The translations under genes were made by a program, and so were the position numbers. This document shows, in pieces, positions 1-7,289 of a DNA stretch of 36,384 nucleotides. Source of the DNA: an uncultured Oscillospiraceae bacterium (GTDB lineage: Bacteria > Bacillota > Clostridia > Oscillospirales > Oscillospiraceae); the NCBI GenBank assembly GCA_944385785.1, contig CALWYO010000014.1:1-36384 (forward strand), given 5' to 3'. The stretch's first letter is position 1. Every line of letters starts with the position of its first letter. The notes beneath the pieces are model-generated. The model was not told the DNA's origin, did not search any database, and worked only from the letters and a program-made list of their open reading frames with translations.

Positions 1-848
1 TAAGTACAAATTCAGCGGAGCAGATTCAAAGCCTGACTGCTCAAGTATCTCATTTGACAAGATTGACGGCTGCCATGCCACAATGGGTGTTGGCAGATGT
101 TTATATGGATATTGCCACCAGCAAGACGGGTTCATCAAGGAAAGAATTCAATCGTTTGCTGGAAGATTGCAATTCGAGAAAGATTGAGATAGTAATTACA
201 AAAAATATCAGCAGATTTGGAAGAGATACTGTAGAAATTTTGGATGTCTTGAAACAATTAAGAACACTGGGTGTTCGTGTGATATTTGAACAGGAAGAAC
301 TAGATACTGCGAATACGGATAGCGACTTAATGATTTCGATTATTGAATCTCTGGCGCAGGCAGAAAATGAATCAAGAAGCGATAATATTAGATGGGGAAT
401 TAAGCAAAGAGCAGCATCTGGAATATCGAAACTTTATGACAGGAAGTGTTATGGCTATAAACATGATAAGGATGGCAAGTTGGTCATTGATGAACAAAAA
501 GCTGAAAATGTTAAACTGATATTTGATTTGTATCTTAGAGGTCAAAGTGTTATAGGAATCATCAAAGAATTAGAAAAACGGAGAATTTTTTCGCCTACTG
601 GGAAAGAAAAGTGGTGTAAAAGAACAATTGATGTAATGCTTAGTAATGAGAAATATACCGGAGATGTCCGGCTTCTGAAATCCGGTAAAAGCGAGGTTCA
701 ATATTTGTCTTCGGATAATAATCCTGCGATAATATCAAAAGAGGTTTTTGAAGCTGTGCAAATTGAAAAAGTTAGGCGGAGCAATTTGACAAAAGATAAA
801 AATGGAATCCGTAGAAAAACTAAAAAGTATAGTTCTAAGAAAAAATGA
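1..848 (+). CDS. Serine site-specific recombinase (resolvase/invertase family), 5' partial and probably 3' truncated
   Basis: The reading frame is open from the first base, so the gene starts outside the window; an internal TTG at 54 is not the start. The first full codon (3-5) is Ser in the context V-S-T-N, matching the R-V-S-T motif that carries the nucleophile of serine recombinases. A resolvase catalytic core follows (ITKNISRFGRD, then the E-N-E-S-R-S segment at the start of helix E). After it comes a Recombinase-domain-like region (YGYKHDKDGK, then NPAIISKEVFEAVQ). Large serine recombinases of this type usually continue into a Cys-rich zinc ribbon and a coiled coil, reaching about 450 to 550 residues. 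Here the frame stops right after K-Y-S-S-K, about 281 visible residues in all. Such enzymes excise and integrate mobile elements. Base composition is AT-rich, like the next two genes and unlike the rest of the window. The domain assignment is firm; whether the short form is active is unknown. Confidence 0.88.
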   Translation, partial: STNSAEQIQSLTAQVSHLTRLTAAMPQWVLADVYMDIATSKTGSSRKEFNRLLEDCNSRKIEIVITKNISRFGRDTVEILDVLKQLRTLGVRVIFEQEELDTANTDSDLMISIIESLAQAENESRSDNIRWGIKQRAASGISKLYDRKCYGYKHDKDGKLVIDEQKAENVKLIFDLYLRGQSVIGIIKELEKRRIFSPTGKEKWCKRTIDVMLSNEKYTGDVRLLKSGKSEVQYLSSDNNPAIISKEVFEAVQIEKVRRSNLTKDKNGIRRKTKKYSSKKK

Positions 849-886
849 ATTGTGGATTGTGTGGCACAGATAGGGAGAGTTTTCAT

Positions 887-3178
887 ATGGCAAAACAGAA
901 AAGCTGGAATAATTATTATGAAATTATTGATGAATTAGGAGAAGGTGGAAATGCAAAAGTTTATCGTGTAAAAAGTAAGGAAGATAATGAAGAATATGCT
1001 CTAAAAGATTTAATTGTTGGCGGGAAGGAAAAGTACAGTCGTTTTGTTAACGAAATTAATATTATAAAAGATAATTATCAAGAAATAGAGGGGATTATTC
1101 CTATCTATAAATTTTCTATAGATGAATACTGGTATACAATGCCTATTGCAATACCTGTAGTAGATTATATAGCTGAAAACAAATTAGATATTGAAGAAAT
1201 TGTTAAGGGTATGGTTTCTTTATGTGAAACTTTGGAAAAGTTACATGAAAGAGGTATCTGTCATCGTGATATAAAGCCTTCTAATATTTATTATTACAAC
1301 AATAAATTTGTATTCGGTGATTTCGGGTTAGTTGACTTTCCGGATAATACAGATAACTTTACTAAATCCGATAAAGGACTTGGGGCAATTTTCACTATTG
1401 CACCAGAAATGAAGCGGAATCCCAAAATTGCAGATAGTAAAAAAGCAGATGTGTTTTCGTTAGCCAAAACAATGTGGATGTTTTTAACTAATAATGAAAA
1501 AGGATTTGATGGAGCATATAATTATTTGGATTCTAGTCACAGTTTACGTTATTTTGAACGATATCAAAATACTCATCTTGTAGAAATAGATGAACTTTTA
1601 AAAGATTCTACCGATAACAATCCTGATGTTCGTCCGACAATCAAGGAGTTTAAAGAAAGATTAATTAATTGGATTGATATATATTCTGACATTTATAAAG
1701 CTCAAGCCAGTGATTGGAATTTCCTAAATAAACAGTTATTTGGCGCTAATCCCCCAGAATCGTCATCGTGGAGGAATATTAATAAAATTGTTAAGGTTTT
1801 AAATATTATTGGTAAAACTCCTGCATATAATCATATGCTTTTTCATGATAAAGGTGGATTAGACTTTTCTTTTGCAGAAGTAGCAGCTGAAGAAAACTGT
1901 ATAAAGTTGTATGATACATTGGGCTCTTGCTATATAATAAGACCTAAAATATTATACTTTGAAGGGTTTGATGAAAATTATAGATGGAATTATTTCTTGT
2001 TAGAATTTGAAGAATTAGATCCTATTCTTAGTGCGGAAGGCTATTTTGATAGTGAATATTTAGTTGAGGATTATCCTGCTCATTATGTTTCGGCCCAGTA
2101 TGCTCAATATGGTGTTTATGATTATGAAACAGGTAATCCTTTGCCGAAAGGATTTCAAAAAGTATACCGTTATATCAGGGGAAAATTCTTAATTGTAATG
2201 AAGAATGGACCGTACAACGGAATAAGTGGAACGTATGATGGAAGACATGGTGATTGTAGCACCAGTGAATTCAGAAATTATATCGAATATATGTTAAATC
2301 TTTATTCAAAACTGTATCAGTATATAAAGTGTGATGATGAACTTAAAGATTTATCTGATGAAGAAATCGAAAATAGAATACTAAATTTGAAAGAATTTAA
2401 TAAAAATCCGTTCAAAAAAGAATTGTTTAGGGAACATGATGTATCTGATAAGAAGAAAAAATATTTAGAACTTAAAAGGAGTAAAGAATATATAAAAAAT
2501 AATTTTAAAGTTTGGGATTTTGGTGATATGCTTCACATTAGTCCATTATCGAATTCAAAAACTATTAAATTTGCATTTAAATTTTTACCTTCTGGGAATG
2601 AATTTTCTTTAGGAGATTTTGAAGAAATAAATTATTATATTTGTACAGATGGACACATAGAAAAAATGAATCCACATTCAGATGAGAAATGTTTTTGCCT
2701 TTATGATAGAAAAACTGCCATAGATTTAAAATATAATCTTGAAAAAAGAGTGGCAGAAATTCTTAATCAAAATCATTTAGTAGAATTGGATAAATACGAA
2801 TCATGTTTTTTAATACAAGCAGTTAGATGTGGAAAGCCGATGCATTTATTCACAAAGCAAGAAGTTGAGAAGGCTATGAGAAATGCGGACGATAGGGTAA
2901 ATAATCAACTTGTAATTGATGAAAACGGATATGCAAATGTAATAAAGAGAGATGAATTTTCTTATTTATATCCAGTTAGACATGAATCATGGGATTCAGG
3001 GAATATGTATGTGGGTAAATATTCAAGTTTATCTACATTAGAAGATGATTATATTTCATCATTGCAAGGGTGGCTATTATATCTAAAAACGGGAAGCACA
3101 CAGTATATGGATTATGTACATGATAATTGTAATGAAGAAGATTTAATACAAGAAATTATGGCGTATTATCAAAGCTAA
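887..3178 (+). CDS. Hanks-type Ser/Thr protein kinase with a large unassigned C-terminal region
   Basis: The start is taken as ATG 887, with the ribosome binding site AGGGAGAG at 872-879. The frame is open back to ATG 845, but those 14 codons have no good binding site and resemble leftover zinc-ribbon coding sequence. The product has 763 residues. Kinase motifs are complete: glycine loop G-E-G-G-N-A near residues 18-23, ATP-binding Lys40 (Y-A-L-K), helix-C Glu56, catalytic loop H-R-D-I-K-P-S-N (Asp128, Lys130, Asn133) and D-F-G at 145-147. The kinase domain ends near residue 290. The remaining roughly 470 residues, rich in aromatic and acidic residues, match no family I can name. There is no transmembrane segment and no PASTA repeat, so it should be cytosolic and is not a PrkC-type cell-wall sensor. 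It lies 38 bases after a recombinase stop and is very AT-rich, suggesting horizontal transfer. A role in phage defence or element control is possible but unproven. Confidence 0.9.
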   Translation: MAKQKSWNNYYEIIDELGEGGNAKVYRVKSKEDNEEYALKDLIVGGKEKYSRFVNEINIIKDNYQEIEGIIPIYKFSIDEYWYTMPIAIPVVDYIAENKLDIEEIVKGMVSLCETLEKLHERGICHRDIKPSNIYYYNNKFVFGDFGLVDFPDNTDNFTKSDKGLGAIFTIAPEMKRNPKIADSKKADVFSLAKTMWMFLTNNEKGFDGAYNYLDSSHSLRYFERYQNTHLVEIDELLKDSTDNNPDVRPTIKEFKERLINWIDIYSDIYKAQASDWNFLNKQLFGANPPESSSWRNINKIVKVLNIIGKTPAYNHMLFHDKGGLDFSFAEVAAEENCIKLYDTLGSCYIIRPKILYFEGFDENYRWNYFLLEFEELDPILSAEGYFDSEYLVEDYPAHYVSAQYAQYGVYDYETGNPLPKGFQKVYRYIRGKFLIVMKNGPYNGISGTYDGRHGDCSTSEFRNYIEYMLNLYSKLYQYIKCDDELKDLSDEEIENRILNLKEFNKNPFKKELFREHDVSDKKKKYLELKRSKEYIKNNFKVWDFGDMLHISPLSNSKTIKFAFKFLPSGNEFSLGDFEEINYYICTDGHIEKMNPHSDEKCFCLYDRKTAIDLKYNLEKRVAEILNQNHLVELDKYESCFLIQAVRCGKPMHLFTKQEVEKAMRNADDRVNNQLVIDENGYANVIKRDEFSYLYPVRHESWDSGNMYVGKYSSLSTLEDDYISSLQGWLLYLKTGSTQYMDYVHDNCNEEDLIQEIMAYYQS

Positions 3179-3297
3179 ATGTTTATCTTATTTACGATGA
3201 AATAGCCTAATCAAAAATGCAAGGTCGATAAGATAAAATAGCTATCGAAATCCCATGAAATAAGGATTTAGAAGTTTGTAGGTATATTTGCTAATAG

Positions 3298-3372
3298 CCT
3301 AAGTATCGCATGTTGAGTGCGTAGTGCTGTTGACCAGGGGAGAAACGAGCACAAGTAAGCGCATGGCTTAGG
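3298..3372 (+). ncRNA. Candidate structured RNA between the kinase and small membrane-protein genes
   Basis: Three helices nest inside one another. The outer stem pairs CCTAAG 3298-3303 with CTTAGG 3367-3372. The middle stem pairs GTGCG 3317-3321 with CGCAT 3360-3364, with one G-U pair. The inner hairpin pairs GTGCT 3324-3328 with AGCAC 3348-3352 and GTT 3329-3331 with AAC 3344-3346, with G3347 bulged. It is closed by a purine-rich 12-base loop at 3332-3343. The stretch is less AT-rich than the genes around it and ends 40 bases before the next start codon. It could be a cis-regulatory leader, a small RNA or part of an element end. I do not recognise a known family. Confidence 0.3.
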
Positions 3373-3412
3373 AAAATTTTACTCATATAGTATTTTTCTG
3401 AGGTGAAAATTA

Positions 3413-3643
3413 GTGGGGTCTTATGTTAATGAACATGGTACAAAGATGATGGCAGTATCACTATCTGATGAGGATTGGCGAACAACCGAAACTATAAATT
3501 CAAGCCGCTCTGCTGCAGCGTTAGAGCACCAAAATGCGTTATATGAAAAGGAAATCAAGGGGACAAAATGGCGTCAGATTGCAACGCTAATCATTTCTGG
3601 CCTATCCTTAATTGTCAGTGTTATTTCTTTGATTCTGGGGTAG
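3413..3643 (+). CDS. Small single-pass membrane protein of unknown function
   Basis: A 76-residue protein with a GTG start at 3413 and the ribosome binding site GAGGTG just upstream (about 3400-3405). The first 50 residues are polar and probably helical (segment EHQNALYEKEIKGTKW). The last 20 or so form one strongly hydrophobic helix ending at the C-terminus (IATLIISGLSLIVSVISLIL). The predicted layout is therefore a cytoplasmic N-terminal domain with a C-terminal tail anchor. It is AT-rich like the upstream kinase and probably belongs to the same island. No family is recognised. Small tail-anchored proteins next to signalling enzymes can be effectors, toxins or holin-like proteins, but nothing here proves any of these. 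The clear start signal and the sensible membrane helix support it being a real gene. Confidence 0.6.
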   Translation: MGSYVNEHGTKMMAVSLSDEDWRTTETINSSRSAAALEHQNALYEKEIKGTKWRQIATLIISGLSLIVSVISLILG

Positions 3644-3939
3644 TCGATTAATTTGGTGTTATAAATGTCAAAATTCTTTTTTCAAACACGGGAAACCGCT
3701 TGCATGTAAGTTAAAGATATTCAGGAGAAATGTCCTGTGAATGATATGGCCCGTATAATTGCATAGAGGCTATTGTGGTTCTACATCCTCCGACAATTCC
3801 CCGTCTACTATCGCATTTTGACAAAATATATGATAAAATTAGCCAAACGGGGTGGAGGGTAGCTGCATCGCGGGGGATTTACAGAACAGCGGCAGCTTTA
3901 TATATCATTACACTGCAAATACGCAAGGAGAGCAAAATC
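3644..3939 (+). other. Intergenic stretch at the right edge of the AT-rich island
   Basis: Base composition changes across this stretch from the AT-rich island to the more balanced chromosomal genes that follow. The frame of the next gene is open back to a GTG at 3775, but that run reads as low-quality coding sequence with no binding site. A short hairpin, AGGA paired with TCCT, lies near 3722-3736. I see no clear attachment site, tRNA or repeat, so the exact island boundary cannot be placed. Confidence 0.4.
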
Positions 3940-4566
3940 ATGGCGTTTGACTATAAAAAGGAATACAGAGAATTCTACATGCCAAAGAATAGGCCGGCTA
4001 TCGTTGAGGTTCCCGAGATGAATTTCATAGCTGTGAGAGGCAAGGGGGATCCCAATGCGGAGGACGGCGAGTATAAGCGGGCCATCGGGCTTTTATATGG
4101 GATTGCCTTTACGATTAAGATGAGCAAAAAGGGCGATCACAGGATAGAGGGGTATTTTGACTATGTAGTTCCGCCGCTGGAGGGCTTCTGGTGGCAGGAG
4201 GGCGCAGACGGCATCGATTACGCCCACAAAGAGAATTTTAAATGGATATCAGTCATCCGGCTTCCGGACTTTGTGAAAAAGGCGGACTTTGAATGGGCTA
4301 TAGAGGAGGCCGCAGAGAAAAAGAAAACAGACTTCTCCAAAGTGGAGTTTATGACCTACCAGGAGGGCCTGTGCGTCCAGTGCCTGCATGTGGGTCCCTA
4401 TGACGCGGAACCGGCAACGGTGGAATTAATGCATGAGTTTATGGAGAGCCAGGGGTATACCCTTGATATTACAGACAAGCGCCGGCACCATGAGATCTAT
4501 CTCAGCGACGCCAGGAGAGTGGCTCCGGAAAAGCTGAAGACGGTTATTCGGCACCCAATAAAATGA
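3940..4566 (+). CDS. GyrI-like small-molecule-binding domain protein
   Basis: The start is ATG 3940, preceded by AAGGAG at about 3924-3929; an upstream GTG at 3775 is in frame but has no binding site. The 208-residue product begins MAFDYKKEYREFYMPKNRPAIVEVPEMNFIAVRGKG and contains the conserved Y-Q-E-G-L-C-V-Q-C-L-H-V-G-P-Y-D segment typical of stand-alone GyrI-like (SHV-fold) proteins. These cytosolic proteins bind amphipathic small molecules, and some hydrolyse electrophilic compounds. There is no DNA-binding domain, so it is unlikely to be a regulator by itself. It heads a row of co-oriented small resistance or detoxification-type genes, followed after 46 bases by a DUF3795 gene. Confidence 0.85.
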   Translation: MAFDYKKEYREFYMPKNRPAIVEVPEMNFIAVRGKGDPNAEDGEYKRAIGLLYGIAFTIKMSKKGDHRIEGYFDYVVPPLEGFWWQEGADGIDYAHKENFKWISVIRLPDFVKKADFEWAIEEAAEKKKTDFSKVEFMTYQEGLCVQCLHVGPYDAEPATVELMHEFMESQGYTLDITDKRRHHEIYLSDARRVAPEKLKTVIRHPIK

Positions 4567-4612
4567 GGGATTAGAGAAGCGAGTTAATAGGAATATATGG
4601 AGGGCGACGGTT

Positions 4613-4945
4613 GTGGGAGATATGATAGCATACTGCGGACTGGACTGTAAAAAATGCGACGCATATATTGCGACGGCAAATGACGATCAGTCTCTGCGTG
4701 AGAAGACGGCGAAACTGTGGGCCAAGCTAAATAACGCGCCTATCCTGCCGGAGCATATCAACTGCCATGGTTGCCGTTCAGACGGAGTTAAAACAGTATT
4801 TTGTGAAAATATGTGCGAAATCCGGAAATGCGCTATGAAAAAAGGCGTTTCCACTTGCGGTCAGTGTGCTAAGTTAGAGACATGTTCAACTGTCGGAGCT
4901 ATTATATCCGGCAACCCTTCAGCCATGGAAAATCTGCGGGGATAA
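4613..4945 (+). CDS. DUF3795 cysteine-rich protein
   Basis: The GTG start at 4613 is chosen because GGAGGG at about 4599-4604 is well spaced from it; the next in-frame ATG at 4622 is too distant. The 110-residue protein is rich in paired cysteines: C-G-L-D-C-K-K-C near the N-terminus, then C-H-G-C, C-E-N-M-C, K-C and C-G-Q-C. This is the arrangement of the DUF3795 family, likely binding zinc or an iron-sulfur centre. The molecular function of the family is not established. It lies between the GyrI-like gene and a DUF3788 gene on the same strand, 12 bases before the latter, and is probably co-transcribed with it. Confidence 0.85.
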   Translation: MGDMIAYCGLDCKKCDAYIATANDDQSLREKTAKLWAKLNNAPILPEHINCHGCRSDGVKTVFCENMCEIRKCAMKKGVSTCGQCAKLETCSTVGAIISGNPSAMENLRG

Positions 4946-4957
4946 AGGAGAGACGGC

Positions 4958-5371
4958 ATGCTTGACAGAGTACCAGGCACAGAGGACATAACGGCTTTAG
5001 TTGGAGAACCTCTATATGACGTGTGGGAAAAGCTGTGCGCTCTAATTGAAGAAAAATACGATATGGAACGAGTATGGAACACAGGCGGTAAGAACTGGGT
5101 TTATGAGTATAAATATCGCAGAGGTGGCAAAACGCTTTGTGCATTATACGCAAGAGAAAGATGCGTAGGTTTTATGATTATCCTGGGGAGAGAAGAAAGA
5201 CTAAAATTTGAAGCTAACAGAGAAAAATACTCAAGAGAAGTCCAGGAAAAATATGACGAAGCACAGACTTATCATGATGGAAAATGGATAATGTTTAAAC
5301 CAACGAATACGGACGAATTTGACGATTATATGAATTTGTTGGCTATTAAAAGAAAACCAAATCGAAAATGA
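4958..5371 (+). CDS. DUF3788 family protein
   Basis: The ATG start at 4958 has AAAGGAGAG directly upstream. The 137-residue product has the pattern of the DUF3788 family: an N-terminal helical segment (LYDVWEKLCALIEEKYDMERVWN), a W-V-Y-E-Y-K-Y-R-R-G-G-K-T-L-C strand pair, then a K-F-E-A-N-R segment and a DGKWIMF strand near the C-terminus. The fold is small, soluble and cytosolic. The function is unknown; relatives often sit next to GyrI-like, GNAT and other small accessory genes in Clostridia, as here. Its stop overlaps the start of the aminoglycoside phosphotransferase-like gene by four bases (ATGA), so the two are likely translationally coupled. Confidence 0.82.
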   Translation: MLDRVPGTEDITALVGEPLYDVWEKLCALIEEKYDMERVWNTGGKNWVYEYKYRRGGKTLCALYARERCVGFMIILGREERLKFEANREKYSREVQEKYDEAQTYHDGKWIMFKPTNTDEFDDYMNLLAIKRKPNRK

Positions 5372-6153
5372 ATAAAACATTGTTAAACGGAATCCCCAGT
5401 GAAATACCGGAGGACATTCGCCGCTTTATCTCGACGGCAAATATTTATGATAGTTCCTGCTCTCCTGAAGCAAAAGTATATTTTATTGACAGGGGAGACG
5501 GATATTATTTGAAGTGCTCGGGCAAAGGGAAACTGGAGAGAGAATACAGAATGACAGAGTACTTTCACTCCAAGGGGCTTGGCGCCGAGGTGCTGAACTA
5601 TGCCTCATATGACAGCGACTGGCTTCTAACAACGGCTGTTACTGGAGAAGACGGTACGTATGAAGAGTATTTAAGGAAGCCAGAACTCCTGTGCGATACT
5701 GTCGCGTACGAGCTGAGAAGATTACATGAAACCGACTATTCCGGTTGTCCAGTGATGGACAGAACGGGGGAATACCTTGCCGTCGCTGAGAAGAACTACC
5801 GTGGGGGAGAATACGATAAGGAGTATCCCTCGGACAAATTTGGGTATCGCTCTGCAAAAGAAGCTTATAGCGTCCTTATGGCGGAGAAAGAGGCACTACA
5901 GAGCGACGTTCTGCTTCACGGCGATTATTGCCTGCCCAATATTATCCTTAATAATTGGAAATTCTCAGGGGTTATTGACCTTGGTTATGCTGGGGTTGGT
6001 GACAGACACATTGACATCTTTTGGGGAGTCTGGTCTCTTTATCTTAATTTAAAGACTGATAAGTATCGAAAGCGTTTCCTTGACGCATATGGGAGAGACA
6101 AGGCATATGAACCGATACTCAGAGTTGTAGCTGCGGCTGAAGTGTTCGGTTGA
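5368..6153 (+). CDS. APH(3')-like aminoglycoside O-phosphotransferase
   Basis: The product has 261 residues, almost the length of classical APH(3') enzymes (about 264). The Brenner motif H-G-D-Y-C-L-P-N (His184, catalytic Asp186, Asn191) is followed by G-V-I-D-L-G (Asp204, metal ligand) and G-V-G-D-R-H-I-D-I, closely matching the APH(3') pattern. Lys49 (Y-Y-L-K-C) is the probable ATP-contact lysine. Such enzymes phosphorylate the 3'-hydroxyl of kanamycin- and neomycin-type drugs in the cytoplasm. The ATG start overlaps the previous stop (ATGA), implying coupled translation. No transposon ends flank it and base usage matches the neighbouring chromosomal genes, so it looks intrinsic rather than recently acquired. 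Actual drug specificity cannot be read from the sequence. Confidence 0.85.
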   Translation: MNKTLLNGIPSEIPEDIRRFISTANIYDSSCSPEAKVYFIDRGDGYYLKCSGKGKLEREYRMTEYFHSKGLGAEVLNYASYDSDWLLTTAVTGEDGTYEEYLRKPELLCDTVAYELRRLHETDYSGCPVMDRTGEYLAVAEKNYRGGEYDKEYPSDKFGYRSAKEAYSVLMAEKEALQSDVLLHGDYCLPNIILNNWKFSGVIDLGYAGVGDRHIDIFWGVWSLYLNLKTDKYRKRFLDAYGRDKAYEPILRVVAAAEVFG

Positions 6154-6192
6154 GTATGCTAAAAAGCCGTATTTTTTGGAAAAGAGGATATT

Positions 6193-6702
6193 ATGGAGAT
6201 TAAAATTGAAAGAGCCAAAGCTGCGGATGCCAAAGCGATTCTTGATTTTACAAAAGTGTGTGGCGGGGAGACTGATAATCTGAGCTTTGGGGAAAAAGGC
6301 ATACAGATATCCTTGGAAGAGGAAGAACAGTATATTGCATCCCTTGAGAATTCTGATAAAAATGTTTTTTATGTGGCCAGAGACGGGGAAGAGATTGTCG
6401 GAACGGGAAGTTTCTCAGCCTTTCAGCAGGAGAGAATGGCCCACAGGGGCGAATTCGGCATATCTGTGAGGAAGTCCCACTGGAATCGGGGAATAGGTAC
6501 AAAGCTGCTGGAGAAAATACTTGACTTTGCAAAGAATACGGCGGAGGCGGAGATAGTATCGTTAGAGGTTAGGAGCGACAATAAGAGCGCAATACACCTC
6601 TACTCAAAATTTGGCTTTGAAAAGATAGGCACGTTCCGCGGCTATTTTAAGGTTAACGGCGAATTGGTAGATTTTGATATAATGGAACTGTTCTTAAAGT
6701 AA
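6193..6702 (+). CDS. GNAT family N-acetyltransferase
   Basis: A 169-residue single-domain GNAT protein. Acetyl-CoA binding is indicated by the segment V-R-K-S-H-W-N-R-G-I-G-T-K-L-L (motif A, R/Q-x-x-G-x-G/A), followed by SLEVRSDNKSAIHLYSKFGFEKIG, the usual motif B with the N-x-x-A-x-x-L-Y signature. The overall layout resembles RimI/YhhY-type acetyltransferases acting on small molecules or protein N-termini; the substrate cannot be predicted. The start ATG has AAAGAGGAT upstream. It is the last gene of the co-oriented run starting at 3940, 39 bases after the phosphotransferase gene, and is closed by a strong hairpin. Confidence 0.88.
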   Translation: MEIKIERAKAADAKAILDFTKVCGGETDNLSFGEKGIQISLEEEEQYIASLENSDKNVFYVARDGEEIVGTGSFSAFQQERMAHRGEFGISVRKSHWNRGIGTKLLEKILDFAKNTAEAEIVSLEVRSDNKSAIHLYSKFGFEKIGTFRGYFKVNGELVDFDIMELFLK

Positions 6703-6703
6703 A

Positions 6704-6738
6704 AATCAGTCGGATGCAATAATAGCAACCGACTGATT
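6704..6738 (+). terminator. Hairpin terminator between convergent genes
   Basis: AATCAGTCGG at 6704-6713 pairs perfectly with CCGACTGATT at 6729-6738, with a 15-base loop. It lies directly after the GNAT stop and is followed by CTTTAAA. The convergent gene on the other strand ends at 6823, so it may serve both directions. A second small hairpin (ATGTTG 6751-6756 with CAACAT 6763-6768 around six T) follows. Confidence 0.7.
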
Positions 6739-6822
6739 CTTTAAATACTCATGTTGTTTTTTCAACATATAGATTGGCTTATGCCGCTGGACAATATGTC
6801 GATAAAAATATTATGTCTGAGG

Positions 6823-7215
6823 CTAATCTTCAAAGTCAATACGTTCTATTTTGAATATTACCGGACGTGTGCCGTCGTTACAGCAGGTTATCATGGTATT
6901 TTCATCTTTCATCCAGCTTTCCATAATTGAACCTCCGTGCAATCCGGTATATATGTACCTTGAAATGGCGTCCCAGGCTTCGGCGCAGTGGGGACGTGCA
7001 GGACCTCCGGCGACAGTATTGGGATCGGCATTTGTTTTTGTAAGTGTGTTCAGGCCCATACGTGAGAAGCTGTCAGGATGGTTTTGCTCAAAGATAAATT
7101 CATCGCCTACATTGTAGCAAGGACAGACTCCGGCGTTAGGGTTGACGCAATATTGCTGTTGCAATTCAGGGTATAATTTCTTGTCTATAACGGTGACCTT
7201 GACTTTGTGCTTCAT
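6823..7215 (-). CDS. TIGR04076-type small protein
   Basis: The 130-residue product begins M-K-H-K-V-K-V-T-V-I-D-K-K and contains Y-C-V-N-P-N-A-G-V-C-P-C-Y-N-V-G-D-E-F-I-F, then P-H-C-A-E-A-W-D-A-I-S-R-Y-I-Y-T and C-C-N-D-G-T-R-P-V-I-F-K-I-E. This layout (N-terminal beta strand, C-P-x-Y-x-x-G-x-E-F, paired Cys near the end) is that of the TIGR04076 family of small proteins of unknown function. The several Cys residues suggest metal or redox chemistry, but that is inference. On the minus strand the ATG follows AAAGGAGAGG. It is divergent from a Crp/Fnr-type regulator with 74 bases between the starts, so the regulator probably controls it. Confidence 0.75.
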   Translation of the reverse strand: MKHKVKVTVIDKKLYPELQQQYCVNPNAGVCPCYNVGDEFIFEQNHPDSFSRMGLNTLTKTNADPNTVAGGPARPHCAEAWDAISRYIYTGLHGGSIMESWMKDENTMITCCNDGTRPVIFKIERIDFED

Positions 7216-7289
7216 ATTTACCTCTCCTTTTAATAAAGTTTAATAAAATTCAGAGACTGAGATTTTGATTTGAGAGCGAGATAAATGAC

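Noticed and set aside
54..848. TTG at 54 as the start of the recombinase
   Set aside because: The frame is open to the left edge and encodes the catalytic serine motif at 3-5, so the true start lies outside the window.
845..886. Kinase start at ATG 845
   Set aside because: It lacks a good binding site, the extra residues resemble recombinase remnants, and ATG 887 has AGGGAGAG at proper spacing.
3775..3939. GTG 3775 as the start of the GyrI-like protein
   Set aside because: There is no binding site, and the 55 extra residues are unlike the family; ATG 3940 has AAGGAG and begins the conserved sequence.
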